DNA from: JAODBJ01 sp963782465 | Lineage (GTDB): Bacteria > Actinomycetota > Acidimicrobiia > IMCC26256 > PALSA-610 | Assembly: GCA_963782465.1 (NCBI GenBank) | Contig: CAWAJR010000005.1 | Coordinates: 434,001 to 498,000 of the forward strand | DNA length: 64,000 bases | Direction: 5' to 3' | Shown here: positions 17,655-25,736 of the stretch, in pieces | How positions within the stretch are numbered: position 1 is the stretch's first letter | How the letters are laid out: the number at the start of each line of letters is the position of its first letter | Notes under the pieces: generated by a model | Told to the model about the DNA's origin: nothing | Seen by the model: only the letters and a program-made list of their open reading frames with translations | Databases searched by the model: none | Translations under genes and position numbers: made by a program

Positions 17655-17701
17655 CTTTGTCATTCCGGCCACACACGATGTAGGAGAAGTGACAAGGTTC
17701 G
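17655..17701 (-). repeat. 47-bp imperfect palindromic element, copy A
   Basis: Intergenic element just after the glmM stop and before the GlmS-like gene. It shares 38 of 47 positions with copy B at 51790-51836. Outer arms TTGTCA and TGACAA are inverted repeats. Function unknown; see findings. Confidence 0.6.
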
Positions 17702-17714
17702 GGGGCGGGCGCAC

Positions 17715-19049
17715 TCAGGCGGGGCTGAACGCGCTGCGTACGACCGCGACGAGTCGATCGGCTTCCGTCTCGGCGATCGCATGGGTCGACGCCTCGACCA
17801 TCACCCGCACGACCGGTTCGGTGCCCGAGGCCCGCACCAACACCCGGCCGGCGTCGCCGAGGCGGGCTTCGGCGGCGCGAACCGCGCCGGCGATCGAAGG
17901 GGCCGCGTCGAGATCGGGCCGCCGGCCGGTGTGCACGCTCACCAGCACTTGCGGGAAGCGGGTCATGACCGCGGCAAGCTCCGATAGCGGCCGGCCGGTG
18001 CGGGCCATGAGGCACAGCAGCATGAGACCCGTGAGCAGACCGTCGCCGGTACGGGCGTACTCACGGAACACGATGTGCCCCGACTGCTCGCCACCGAGCA
18101 CCAGGTCGAACTCGTCGAGCGCGGCGAGCACGTTGCGGTCGCCCACCGCGGTCTCGACGACGCCCACACCGGCACGTTCGAGCGCGCGCCGCAGCCCGAG
18201 GTTCGACATGACGGTCACCGCGATCGCGTCGTTGCGCAACATGCCGCGCGCGTGGAGGTCGAGCGCGGTCATCACCATGATCTGGTCGCCGTCGACCAGC
18301 GTGCCGTGTTCGTCGACGGCAAGCACCCGGTCGGCATCACCGTCGAGCGCGAGGCCGACCGCCGCACCGTCGCGCACGACCATCTCCTGCAGCCGTTCCG
18401 GGTGTGTGGAGCCGCAACCGTCGTTGATGTCGCGGCCGTTCGGGCGCGTGTGCAGCAGTCGGCCGCGCAAACCGAGACGATTGGCGAGCGTGTCGGCAAC
18501 CGTGCTCGCCGCCCCGTTCGCGCAGTCGATGACGACGGGCATACCCGACACGTCGGCGTCGCCGTTGACCCCGACGAGATGGTCGATGTACGACGCGATG
18601 GCCGCGTCGTCGTGAGCCAGCAGTTCGCGCTGCGAGGTGTCGGGCGCCGGCGAACCGGCGAGGTGTTGCATCTCCGACTCGATCTCGGCTTCGGTGTCGT
18701 CGTCGAGCTTGCGGCCACCGGGCGCGAACAGCTTGATGCCGTTGTCGCGCCAGGGGTTGTGGCTGGCCGAGATCATCGCGGCGGGCGCACCGTCGACGTC
18801 GGCGCAGAACGCGAGCGCAGGAGTGGGCAACACACCGAGGCGCGTCACCGTCGCGCCTTCGGCTTCCATGCCCGCGCACAAGGCAGCCTCGAGCCGCGGC
18901 CCCGACGCACGCGTGTCGCGACCGATGAGGAACGGCTTCCCGTTGCCGAGCACCCTCGCCGCGGCGCGACCGAACGCGCTGATGAGTGGCGACGTGAGGT
19001 CGGTATCCGCGTCGCCACGGACACCGTCGGTGCCGAACCGCAGCGACAT
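17715..19049 (-). CDS. glmM: Phosphoglucosamine mutase
   Basis: 444-residue enzyme that converts glucosamine-6-phosphate to glucosamine-1-phosphate for UDP-GlcNAc. The catalytic phosphoserine is Ser96 in ISASHNPW. The Mg2+ loop is DGDADR (near 242) and the phosphate-binding loop is RASGTEPVVRVM near 410. It follows rpsI by 13 bp and precedes the GlmS-like gene, so the two steps of amino-sugar synthesis are co-transcribed with rplM-rpsI. Confidence 0.97.
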   Translation of the reverse strand: MSLRFGTDGVRGDADTDLTSPLISAFGRAAARVLGNGKPFLIGRDTRASGPRLEAALCAGMEAEGATVTRLGVLPTPALAFCADVDGAPAAMISASHNPWRDNGIKLFAPGGRKLDDDTEAEIESEMQHLAGSPAPDTSQRELLAHDDAAIASYIDHLVGVNGDADVSGMPVVIDCANGAASTVADTLANRLGLRGRLLHTRPNGRDINDGCGSTHPERLQEMVVRDGAAVGLALDGDADRVLAVDEHGTLVDGDQIMVMTALDLHARGMLRNDAIAVTVMSNLGLRRALERAGVGVVETAVGDRNVLAALDEFDLVLGGEQSGHIVFREYARTGDGLLTGLMLLCLMARTGRPLSELAAVMTRFPQVLVSVHTGRRPDLDAAPSIAGAVRAAEARLGDAGRVLVRASGTEPVVRVMVEASTHAIAETEADRLVAVVRSAFSPA

Positions 19050-19062
19050 GCCTGAAGGGGAA

Positions 19063-19455
19063 CTACCGCTTCGAGTACTGCGGCGCCTTACGCGCCTTCT
19101 TCAGCCCGTACTTGCGGCGTTCCTTCTCACGCGCGTCCCGAGTGAGCAGGCCGGCCTTCTTCAGCACACCCCTGCACTCGGGGTCGAGCGCGATGAGGGC
19201 ACGGGCGATGCCGAGACGCACCGCGCCGGCCTGGCCCGACGTCCCGCCGCCGTCGAGCGTCGCGTCGACGTCGTAGACCTCTTCGGTCTGGGTGAGGCGC
19301 AACGCCTCCTTCGCGACCACCCGATGGGTGAGGATCGGGAAGTACTGCTCGATCGGGCGACCGTTCACCACGACCTTGCCGGTCCCGGGGCGCAACCGCA
19401 CGCGCGCCACCGCTTCCTTGCGCCGGCCGGTGGTCTGGATCAGAGGTCTGGGCAC
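19063..19455 (-). CDS. rpsI: 30S ribosomal protein S9
   Basis: 130 residues. S9 contacts the P-site tRNA anticodon loop with its C-terminal Lys/Arg tail (KKARKAPQYSKR here). TTGRRKEAVARVRL and LTRDAREKERRKYG are family signatures. The GTG at 19455 is chosen because it gives the usual short N-terminus and has AAGGA upstream; longer in-frame readings overlap rplM. It forms an operon with rplM. Confidence 0.96.
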   Translation of the reverse strand: MPRPLIQTTGRRKEAVARVRLRPGTGKVVVNGRPIEQYFPILTHRVVAKEALRLTQTEEVYDVDATLDGGGTSGQAGAVRLGIARALIALDPECRGVLKKAGLLTRDAREKERRKYGLKKARKAPQYSKR

Positions 19456-19483
19456 TGCTGAGGTCCTTCGAAAAGCTTCGGGG

Positions 19484-19939
19484 TCAAGTCGGGCGGGCGA
19501 TGCTGCGCGCCGGGAGCGGCCGCACCTTCGGCTGCTGGGCCTGGTGCGGGTGCGTCGGGCCGGCATGCACCTTCAACTTCTTCAACTGGGCGCGACCGAG
19601 CGGGCCCTTCGGCAGCATGCGCCGCACCGCGAGCTTCACCACTTTCTCGGCGTCACGCGCCAGCAGGTCTTCGAGGCGCTCGGAGCGCAGGCCGCCCGGG
19701 TAACCGGAGTGGCGGTAGTAGATCTTGTCGTGGCCTTTGCGGGGCGTCACCGCGATCTTCGCCGCGTTGACGACGATCACGTGGTCGCCGGTGTCGATGT
19801 GCGGAGCGAAGATCGGCTTGTGCTTGCCGCGCAGCAAGGTGGCGATCTCGGTGGCGAGACGGCCGAGCACCGCGCCTTCGGCGTCGATGACGTGCCACTC
19901 GTGGGTGATGTCCGCGGCTTTGGGCGTGTACGTACGCAC
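19484..19939 (-). CDS. rplM: 50S ribosomal protein L13
   Basis: 151 residues. L13 is an early-assembling 23S rRNA binder. RTYTPKAADITHEWHVIDAEG is the actinobacterial N-terminus, and KIYYRHSGYPGG and RRMLPKGPLGR are conserved. The start is GTG with AGGAAA upstream. It opens the long rplM-rpsI-glmM-glmS train, 28 bp before rpsI. The C-terminus (HPHQAQQPKVRPLPA...) is slightly longer than usual. Confidence 0.96.
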   Translation of the reverse strand: MRTYTPKAADITHEWHVIDAEGAVLGRLATEIATLLRGKHKPIFAPHIDTGDHVIVVNAAKIAVTPRKGHDKIYYRHSGYPGGLRSERLEDLLARDAEKVVKLAVRRMLPKGPLGRAQLKKLKVHAGPTHPHQAQQPKVRPLPARSIARPT

Positions 19940-20014
19940 GGGTTTCCTGGCTGTCTGTGCTCGGCGGGCGCGAACCTGAGAATGGCGCGCTGGGGCGCCG
20001 GGACGCGACCGACC

Positions 20015-20044
20015 ACGATAGCGAACCCGGCCCGGCCGGCTCAA
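20015..20044 (-). promoter_or_regulatory. Putative promoter of the rplM-rpsI-glmM train
   Basis: On the minus strand, TTGAGC (20044-20039), an 18-bp spacer, and TATCGT (20020-20015). It lies about 75 bp upstream of the rplM GTG and is divergent from the phosphodiesterase promoter. Confidence 0.45.
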
Positions 20045-20075
20045 CCCGGCCCCCGCGAGCGCCCGGATGCTGGCC

Positions 20076-20081
20076 TAGGCT
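20076..20081 (+). promoter_or_regulatory. Leaderless -10 box of the phosphodiesterase gene
   Basis: TAGGCT ending 7 nt before the GTG at 20089, with no Shine-Dalgarno sequence. It fits the TANNNT leaderless pattern that recurs in this window. Confidence 0.5.
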
Positions 20082-20088
20082 CCCGATT

Positions 20089-21615
20089 GTGCCGCGCGAC
20101 ATGATTTCCGCCCCCGGTCACGAAGTGCGCCCCGAGGACGCGGCGGTCGTCGACGCCGCCCTCGACGTGCTCCTCGACGCCGCCCTCGACCCGATCGTCG
20201 ACATGGTCCTCACCCGCCGTGACGGCGCCTACGAGGCCCTCTCGCACGACGGCCGCTGCCGGTTCCGGCGCGACGACGCCGGCGAGTTCGAGCTGCTCGC
20301 CGTCGAGGGCGCGAACCCGCTCGCCGACCAGTCGACCGACAAGTTCGCCACGCTCGCCGAGGAACGGGCCCAGCCCTACCCGCACCGGTCGGTCAACGCC
20401 TACCCGTACGCCTTCGAGCAGGTCGCGCAGCTCTACGACTCGCCGTCGGCGCCCGACCTGTGCGTGATCCACTCGGCCGCGCACAACTGGGAAGACCAGG
20501 GCGGCCACATCGGCGAGCACGGTTCGATCGGCCTCGTGCAGGCCCGGGCGCCGTTCGTGATCGCCGGGAAAGGTGTGCGAGCCGACGGCCTGGTTCCCCG
20601 CTCCGGACGTTTGGTCGACGTCGCCCCGACGATCGCCGCGCTCCTCGGCTGCACGCCGCACGAGAACGGCAACTACTTCTCGGTGCAAGACGGCGTCGTG
20701 CGCGACGACGTCCTCGACCCGGGCGCCGGTCGTCCGAAACACGTGATCGGTTTCCTGTTCGACGGCACGAACCCGAACGTGCTCTACGCGATGGCCGCCG
20801 GCGGCGAAGCGCCCAATGTCGCGCGGCTCATCGAGATGGGCACGGCGTACGGGCACGGCGCGATGGCCGGCCTGCCTACCGTCACCCTCGCCAACCACAC
20901 GTCGATCATCACCTCCGCGCTCCCCGGCCATCACGGCATCCTGCACAACGCCTGGTTCGATCGCGCGGCGGGCAAGCAGGTAATCACCAATTCACCGGCG
21001 ACTTGGCCGACCTCGATGACGCACCTTTCACCGGAGGTGGAGACCATCCACGACGTCGTGCACCGCACCTGGCCGGAAGCGTTCAGCGTGTCGGTCAACG
21101 AGCCGTGCGACACCCGTGCCGACTACTCCACCTTCGACTTCATGCGCCGCGGTGATGTCCCGCCCATCCCCGACGCGCCCGACGGCCTCCCGTTCGTGAC
21201 CGAACGGTTCGTTCGCCCGTCGAAGGACTACTCGTGGTCGTCGGTGGTCGACCACATGTGTATCGACCAGGTACTCGGCATCCTCGGCGGGAAATATCGC
21301 GACACGAGCTATCCGGTGGCCCCCACCTTCATGTGGGTCAACTTCACCCTCACCGACGCCGCGATGCACGAAGGTGGGCCGTACTCGGAGATGGCGGCGG
21401 CCTCAATCCGCGACAGCGACGGCCGCATCGGCTCCGTGATCGAAGCGACCAAGCAGGCCGGCATCTACGACGACTGCGCGTTCGTCCTCGTCGCCGACCA
21501 CGGCATGGAGCAGAACGACCCGACCTGCCGGGGCGACTGGGACGTGTCGTTACGAGAAGCCGGCTTCGACGTTCGCGACGAAGGCTACGGCTTCCTCTAT
21601 TTCGGCGTCGCGTAG
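20089..21615 (+). CDS. Alkaline-phosphatase-superfamily phosphodiesterase with permuted motif order
   Basis: 508 residues, probably metal-dependent (two Zn). The nucleotide pyrophosphatase/phosphodiesterase core is at residues 218-508: FDG with Asp225, nucleophile candidate Thr266 in GLPTVTLANH, metal ligands Asp423 and His427, and ADHGM at 469-473. The segment normally at the C-terminus of this fold (GGHIGEHG, then QARAPFVIAGKGV and VDVAPTIAALLG) is instead at residues 138-187, before the core, so the catalytic order looks circularly permuted. Start GTG 20089 is preferred over the ATG at 20101 because of the -10 box. Substrate unknown. Monocistronic, divergent from rplM. Confidence 0.8.
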   Translation: MPRDMISAPGHEVRPEDAAVVDAALDVLLDAALDPIVDMVLTRRDGAYEALSHDGRCRFRRDDAGEFELLAVEGANPLADQSTDKFATLAEERAQPYPHRSVNAYPYAFEQVAQLYDSPSAPDLCVIHSAAHNWEDQGGHIGEHGSIGLVQARAPFVIAGKGVRADGLVPRSGRLVDVAPTIAALLGCTPHENGNYFSVQDGVVRDDVLDPGAGRPKHVIGFLFDGTNPNVLYAMAAGGEAPNVARLIEMGTAYGHGAMAGLPTVTLANHTSIITSALPGHHGILHNAWFDRAAGKQVITNSPATWPTSMTHLSPEVETIHDVVHRTWPEAFSVSVNEPCDTRADYSTFDFMRRGDVPPIPDAPDGLPFVTERFVRPSKDYSWSSVVDHMCIDQVLGILGGKYRDTSYPVAPTFMWVNFTLTDAAMHEGGPYSEMAAASIRDSDGRIGSVIEATKQAGIYDDCAFVLVADHGMEQNDPTCRGDWDVSLREAGFDVRDEGYGFLYFGVA

Positions 21616-21627
21616 TACCTCCGCGGC

Positions 21628-21662
21628 GCGCGCCGGCGCCCGGCTACGACGTGCCGGCGCGC
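21628..21662. terminator. Hairpin between convergent phosphodiesterase and cupin genes
   Basis: Perfect 10-bp inverted repeat GCGCGCCGGC / GCCGGCGCGC with a 15-nt loop, overlapping the last codons of the cupin gene. No T-run. Likely terminator for the plus-strand gene. Confidence 0.4.
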
Positions 21663-21994
21663 CCGAAGTCGTCGTCGAGACGGACGATGTCGTCTTCGCC
21701 GAAGTACTCGCCGTGCTGCACCTCGACGAACACGAGGTCGTTGGCGCTCGCATTCTCGATGCGGTGCGCCGCACCCTGCGGGATGTCGATCGCGGTGCCC
21801 GGCCCGACGTCGATGCGGTCACCATCGAGCGTGACCACACCTCGACCGCGCACGATGAACCAGTGCTCCGACCGGCGGGCGTGCTGCTGGTAGCTCAATC
21901 GCGTCCCCGGCTTCACGACGATCTGTTTGACCTTGTGATCAGCTTCGTCGAGCAGCACCGAGTACCGGCCCCACGGCCGTTCATCCGTCTCCAC
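21644..21994 (-). CDS. Small cupin, mannose-6-phosphate isomerase type II-like
   Basis: 116 residues forming a single cupin barrel. RPWGRYSVLLDE is the characteristic opening of the C-terminal domain of ManC-type bifunctional enzymes. The metal site is visible in LSYQQHARRSEHWFIVRG (His and Glu/His ligands), and IPQGAAHRIEN supplies the last His. It may isomerise mannose-6-phosphate and fructose-6-phosphate or merely bind a sugar nucleotide. The start is GTG with an AGGGAAGG stretch upstream. It is encoded after truA on the same strand, 60 bp downstream. Confidence 0.75.
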   Translation of the reverse strand: METDERPWGRYSVLLDEADHKVKQIVVKPGTRLSYQQHARRSEHWFIVRGRGVVTLDGDRIDVGPGTAIDIPQGAAHRIENASANDLVFVEVQHGEYFGEDDIVRLDDDFGRAGTS

Positions 21995-22054
21995 GTCGAC
22001 CCCACCTTCCCTTGGCCCCGGGCAACAGGGTACGCGGAGTACCGGGACCGGCCG

Positions 22055-22843
22055 TTACTCGCCATAGCCCACTTCCCAGAGGCACAGGCCTTTCGGCGGC
22101 GCGACGTTGCCGGCGGCGTTGCGATCTGCAGCGCGGATGATCGTGAGCATGTCGCCCGGTGTGCGCCGCCCGAGCCCGACGTCGACCTGCGTCCCCACGA
22201 TCGAGCGCACCATCTGCTGGCAGAAGGCGTGCGCGCGGATCTCGTACCGCAAGACCCCTTCGCCCTGGTCGGTCCAACGCGACGACAACACCCGGCGCGT
22301 CGCCGTCGCACCTTCACGCTTCCGGCAGAACGAAGCAAAGTCGTGCTGGCCGATGAAGGGATCGGCGGCGAGCCGCATCGCGCGCAGATCGAGTGGTTCA
22401 CCCACGAACCACGCGTACCGGTCGAGGAACGGGTCGGGCTCCGGGCGATTCACGACCGTGTAGCGGTAGCACCGCCACTCAGCCGAATGGCGAGCGTCGA
22501 ACCCCGGTCCGACCGTCTCGCAGCTGCGGGCCACCACCTCGGGGGCGAGCATCGAATTGATCGAGTTCTTCAGCCGCATCGCATCGACCGGTCCGACCGC
22601 TTCGAAGCTCACCACCTGGCCCCAGGCGTGCACCCCCGAATCGGTGCGCCCGGCACACGCCAGCTCGACGTCGTGTTGCAGCGCGGTCTCGATCGCGGTC
22701 TGCAAGACACCCGCGACGGTCCGCTGCCCCGGTTGCGCGGCGAACCCGCGGAAGCCGGTGCCGTCGTACGCGAGCACGACCTTCACCACGGCGGCGTTCG
22801 CCGTCGCCGTTTCGTCTTCCCGGGGCGCGTCGAACAGCGTCAT
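22055..22843 (-). CDS. truA: tRNA pseudouridine(38-40) synthase TruA
   Basis: 262 residues. It isomerises uridines 38-40 in tRNA anticodon arms. The catalytic Asp68 is in AGRTDSGVHA, and VVLAYDGTGFRGFAAQPGQRTV precedes it, as is standard. MVRSIVGTQVDVG is the conserved C-terminal segment. It follows rplQ by 26 bp, the common rpoA-rplQ-truA order. Confidence 0.95.
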   Translation of the reverse strand: MTLFDAPREDETATANAAVVKVVLAYDGTGFRGFAAQPGQRTVAGVLQTAIETALQHDVELACAGRTDSGVHAWGQVVSFEAVGPVDAMRLKNSINSMLAPEVVARSCETVGPGFDARHSAEWRCYRYTVVNRPEPDPFLDRYAWFVGEPLDLRAMRLAADPFIGQHDFASFCRKREGATATRRVLSSRWTDQGEGVLRYEIRAHAFCQQMVRSIVGTQVDVGLGRRTPGDMLTIIRAADRNAAGNVAPPKGLCLWEVGYGE

Positions 22844-22869
22844 GCGGCGCCCCGACCGCCCGGCGGCGT

Positions 22870-23220
22870 TTAGACGAACTCGATGCGAGCCATCGGCGCG
22901 TTGTCGCCGGAGCGCGGACCGAGTTTGAGGATGCGCGTGTACCCGCCGTTGCGGTTCGCGTAACGCGGCCCGATCTCGGCGAAGAGCTTCTGCGTCATGT
23001 CCTTGTCGTGGATGCGGCTCACGACGATGCGCTGCCGGTGAACCCCACCGTGCTTCGCCTTCGTGATCAGCTTCTCGACGTAGGGGCGCAGCGCCTTGGC
23101 CTTCGCCTCGGTCGTCGTGATGCCCTCGGCCGCGATCAGGTTCGCGGCGAGGTTCGCCATGATCGCCCGGTGGTGCGAGGGCGACCCCCCGAAGCGGGCA
23201 CCCTTCTTCGGCCTCGGCAC
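22870..23220 (-). CDS. rplQ: 50S ribosomal protein L17
   Basis: 116 residues. MPRPKKGARFGGSPSHHRAI and the TTTEAKAKALRPYVEKLITKAK stretch are family hallmarks. It is a 50S protein at the exit-tunnel outer surface. Follows rpoA by 3 bp. There is no C-terminal extension, unlike in some actinobacteria. Confidence 0.97.
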   Translation of the reverse strand: MPRPKKGARFGGSPSHHRAIMANLAANLIAAEGITTTEAKAKALRPYVEKLITKAKHGGVHRQRIVVSRIHDKDMTQKLFAEIGPRYANRNGGYTRILKLGPRSGDNAPMARIEFV

Positions 23221-23223
23221 GAC

Positions 23224-24159
23224 TTACTCCTTCACCCGCAACGAGAGCCCTCGCTCATCGAGCTTCTGGATCACTTCTTCCAACGACTTCGACCCGAAGT
23301 TCGTGATTGCCAGAAGGTCGTCTTCGGTCTTCTGCACGAGCTGGCCGATCGAGTCGACCCGGGCGCGCTTCAGGCAGTTACGCGGGCGCTCCGACAGATC
23401 GAGCTCTTCGATCGGCAGGTCGAGATCGGGCGACGTCGACGCCGGCGAGGCGACCTCGCCGAGTTCGAGGCCGCGACGTTCTCCGGACAGGTCGGCGACG
23501 AGCGCGACGAGCTTGCCGAGCGTGTCGCCCGCCGACGCCAGCGCGTCACGCGGGGAGATCGAACCGTCGGTCTCGATCTCCAACGTGAGCTTGTCGTAGT
23601 TGGTGGCCTGCTCGACCCGGGTCGGCTCCACGACGAACGCGACGCGGCGCACCGGCGAGAAGATCGCGTCGACCGGGATGATGCCGATCGTGGTACTGCG
23701 CTTGTTGCGTTCGGCCGACAGGTAACCGCGGCCCTGCTCGACGGTGAGGTCCATCGCGAGGCGGCCGCCGGCGTTCACCGTCGCGAGGTAGAGGTCGGGG
23801 TTGAGGATCTCGACGTCGGCCGTCGTCTGGATGTCGGAGGCACGCACCTCGCCCGGGCCGCGCTTGTCGAGACGAAGCGTGACCGCTTCTTCCGACTCGC
23901 ACTTCAGCACGAGGTCCTTGAGGTTGAGGATGACGTCGGTGACGTCTTCCTTCACGCCCTTGATGACATCGAACTCGTGCAGTGCCTCGTCGAAGCGGAC
24001 CTGGGTGACCGCGGCGCCGGGGATCGACGAGAGCAGCGTCCGCCGAAGGCTGTTGCCGAGGGTGTGCCCGAAGCCTGGTTCGAGCGGCGAGATCGTGAAT
24101 CGCTGGAGGTTGCCTTCGGGCTCGGCCGCTTCGATCTCGGGTCGTTGGATGATGAGCAT
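23224..24159 (-). CDS. rpoA: RNA polymerase alpha subunit
   Basis: 311 residues. The N-terminal dimerisation/assembly domain (about 1-225, with FGHTLGNSLRRTLLSSIPGAA) recruits beta and beta-prime. The C-terminal domain (about 245-311, ELDLSERPRNCLKRARVDSIGQL) contacts UP elements and activators. Location between rpsD and rplQ is the usual alpha operon. Confidence 0.97.
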   Translation of the reverse strand: MLIIQRPEIEAAEPEGNLQRFTISPLEPGFGHTLGNSLRRTLLSSIPGAAVTQVRFDEALHEFDVIKGVKEDVTDVILNLKDLVLKCESEEAVTLRLDKRGPGEVRASDIQTTADVEILNPDLYLATVNAGGRLAMDLTVEQGRGYLSAERNKRSTTIGIIPVDAIFSPVRRVAFVVEPTRVEQATNYDKLTLEIETDGSISPRDALASAGDTLGKLVALVADLSGERRGLELGEVASPASTSPDLDLPIEELDLSERPRNCLKRARVDSIGQLVQKTEDDLLAITNFGSKSLEEVIQKLDERGLSLRVKE

Positions 24160-24189
24160 GTGGGGTTGCCCCTCTTGGTTTCGAAAGAC

Positions 24190-24813
24190 TTATTTCGAGT
24201 ACAGCTCGACGATGAGCTGCTCTCGGACCGGCACGTCGATCTGCGCTCGCAGCGGCAGGTCACGCACGGTCGCTTGGAAGTCGCCGGCCGACACCTCGAG
24301 CCACATCGGCACCGCGCGGTCGAGCACGTCGAGATTGTGACGGATCACGATCATCTTCTTCGCCTTCTCGCGCAGCGTGACGACGTCACCCTTGCGCAGC
24401 GCGTACGACGGGATCGTGACCCGCTTGCCATTCACCGCGATGTGGCCGTGGCGTACGAACTGGCGGGCCTGGTTGCGGCTCGAGGCGAACCCGGCCCGGA
24501 ACACGACGTTGTCGAGCCGGAGCTCGAGCATGCGCAGCAAGCTCTCGCCGGTGATGCCCGATTCCGCGGCAGCCTTGTCGTAGAGGTTGCGGAACTGCTT
24601 CTCGAGCAGGCCGTAGATGCGCCGCGCCTTCTGCTTCTCGCGCAACTGCAGCAGGTACTCGCTCTCACGGATCCGGCCCCGGCCGTGCTGGCCGGGCGGG
24701 TAGGGGCGCCGCTCGATCGGGCACCGCATCGAGTCGCACTTCGTGCCCTTGAGGAACAGCTTCATCCGCTCGCGCCGGCACAAGCGGCAAACGGCCTTCG
24801 TGTAACGCGCCAT
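24190..24813 (-). CDS. rpsD: 30S ribosomal protein S4 (zinc-binding form)
   Basis: 207 residues. S4 nucleates 30S assembly and affects decoding fidelity. The N-terminus has four cysteines, CRLC at 9-12 then Cys26 and Cys31, the C+ form that binds Zn. The S4 RNA-binding domain is at about 98-160 (LDNVVFRAGFASSRNQARQFVRHGHI). Six bases separate it from rpsK. Confidence 0.97.
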   Translation of the reverse strand: MARYTKAVCRLCRRERMKLFLKGTKCDSMRCPIERRPYPPGQHGRGRIRESEYLLQLREKQKARRIYGLLEKQFRNLYDKAAAESGITGESLLRMLELRLDNVVFRAGFASSRNQARQFVRHGHIAVNGKRVTIPSYALRKGDVVTLREKAKKMIVIRHNLDVLDRAVPMWLEVSAGDFQATVRDLPLRAQIDVPVREQLIVELYSK

Positions 24814-24819
24814 GACGAC

Positions 24820-25218
24820 TCAGACCCTCCGCCGTTTGGGCGGCCGGCAACCGTTGTGCGGGATCGGGGTGACATCTTTGATACCGACGACTTCGATACC
24901 GGCGTTCTGGATCGAGCGGATCGCGGTTTCACGGCCCGAACCCGGGCCCTTCACGACGACGTCGACCTTGCGCACACCGTGTTCCATCGCGCGTCGCGCC
25001 GCGGCTTCCGCGGCCAGCTGCGCAGCGAACGGCGTGCTCTTGCGCGAACCCTTGAACCCGACATTGCCCGACGACGCCCACGACAACGTGTTGCCCGACT
25101 GGTCGGCAAAGGTGACGATCGTGTTGTTGAACGACGACTTGATGTGCGCAACCCCGTAGGCCACGTTCTTGCGCTCGCGACGTTTGGGTCGTCGACCGCC
25201 GGTACTCGGCTTCGCCAT
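24820..25218 (-). CDS. rpsK: 30S ribosomal protein S11
   Basis: 132 residues. S11 is a platform protein near the mRNA exit. IKSSFNNTIVTFADQSGN, VKGPGSGRETAIRSI and the C-terminal DVTPIPHNGCRPPKRRRV are all conserved. It follows rpsM after an unusually long 93-bp gap that holds a GGCGCC-TTC-GGCGCC hairpin at about 25234-25248. Confidence 0.97.
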   Translation of the reverse strand: MAKPSTGGRRPKRRERKNVAYGVAHIKSSFNNTIVTFADQSGNTLSWASSGNVGFKGSRKSTPFAAQLAAEAAARRAMEHGVRKVDVVVKGPGSGRETAIRSIQNAGIEVVGIKDVTPIPHNGCRPPKRRRV

Positions 25219-25311
25219 GTCTTCTGCTCCTTGGCGCCTTCGGCGCCGGGGCCGCTCGGGCCCTTCCCTCGCTGCTCGGCCTCCGGCCTCACAACGATCG
25301 GCTTGTGTGTC

Positions 25312-25692
25312 TCAGCTACTTGCGGGCGCGCTTCTTGCCCGCAACGGTCTTCTTCGGCCCTTGCGGGTGCGCGCGTTGGTGCGGGTGCGCTGCCCGTGGA
25401 CGGGCAGGCCCTTGCGGTGCCGCAGGCCCGCGTAGCTGCCGATCTCCATCTTGCGCTTGATGTTCTGCGCGATCTCGCGGCGCAGGTCACCTTCGACCTT
25501 CACGTTGTTGTCGATGTAGGTACGCAGCCGCGCGACTTCTTCGTCGGTGAGGTCACGCACTCGCGTGTCGCGCGACATCCCGGTGTCGTCGCAGATCAAC
25601 TGCGCGGTCGTACGGCCCACGCCGTAGATGTAGGTGAGCGAGATCTCGAGCCGCTTCTCGCGGGGGATGTCGACGCCGGAAATACGAGCCAT
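25312..25692 (-). CDS. rpsM: 30S ribosomal protein S13, C-terminus apparently frameshifted
   Basis: The reading as given is 126 residues. Residues 1 to about 112 are normal S13 (MARISGVDIPREKRLEISLTYIYG ... GLPVHGQRTRTNARTRKG). After KG the tail reads RRRPLRARSAPASS, which is foreign to the family. One extra G/C in the GGCCC run at 25356-25360 would restore KGPKKTVAGKKRARK and a TAG stop at 25316-25318, the usual actinobacterial end. I take this as a one-base deletion, more likely in the assembly than in the genome. S13 forms intersubunit bridges and contacts the P-site tRNA. Confidence 0.9.
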   Translation of the reverse strand: MARISGVDIPREKRLEISLTYIYGVGRTTAQLICDDTGMSRDTRVRDLTDEEVARLRTYIDNNVKVEGDLRREIAQNIKRKMEIGSYAGLRHRKGLPVHGQRTRTNARTRKGRRRPLRARSAPASS

Positions 25693-25736
25693 GCCGATCC
25701 TTTAGCCCTTGTTCCTGTTGATGACTCCGCTGCGGT

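Noticed and set aside
13502..17683. Very long open frame on the plus strand antisense to the GlmS-like and nnr genes
   Set aside because: Its translation is Arg/Asp/Val-rich without any family motif, and it is the mirror frame of well-supported genes; such shadows are expected at this GC content.
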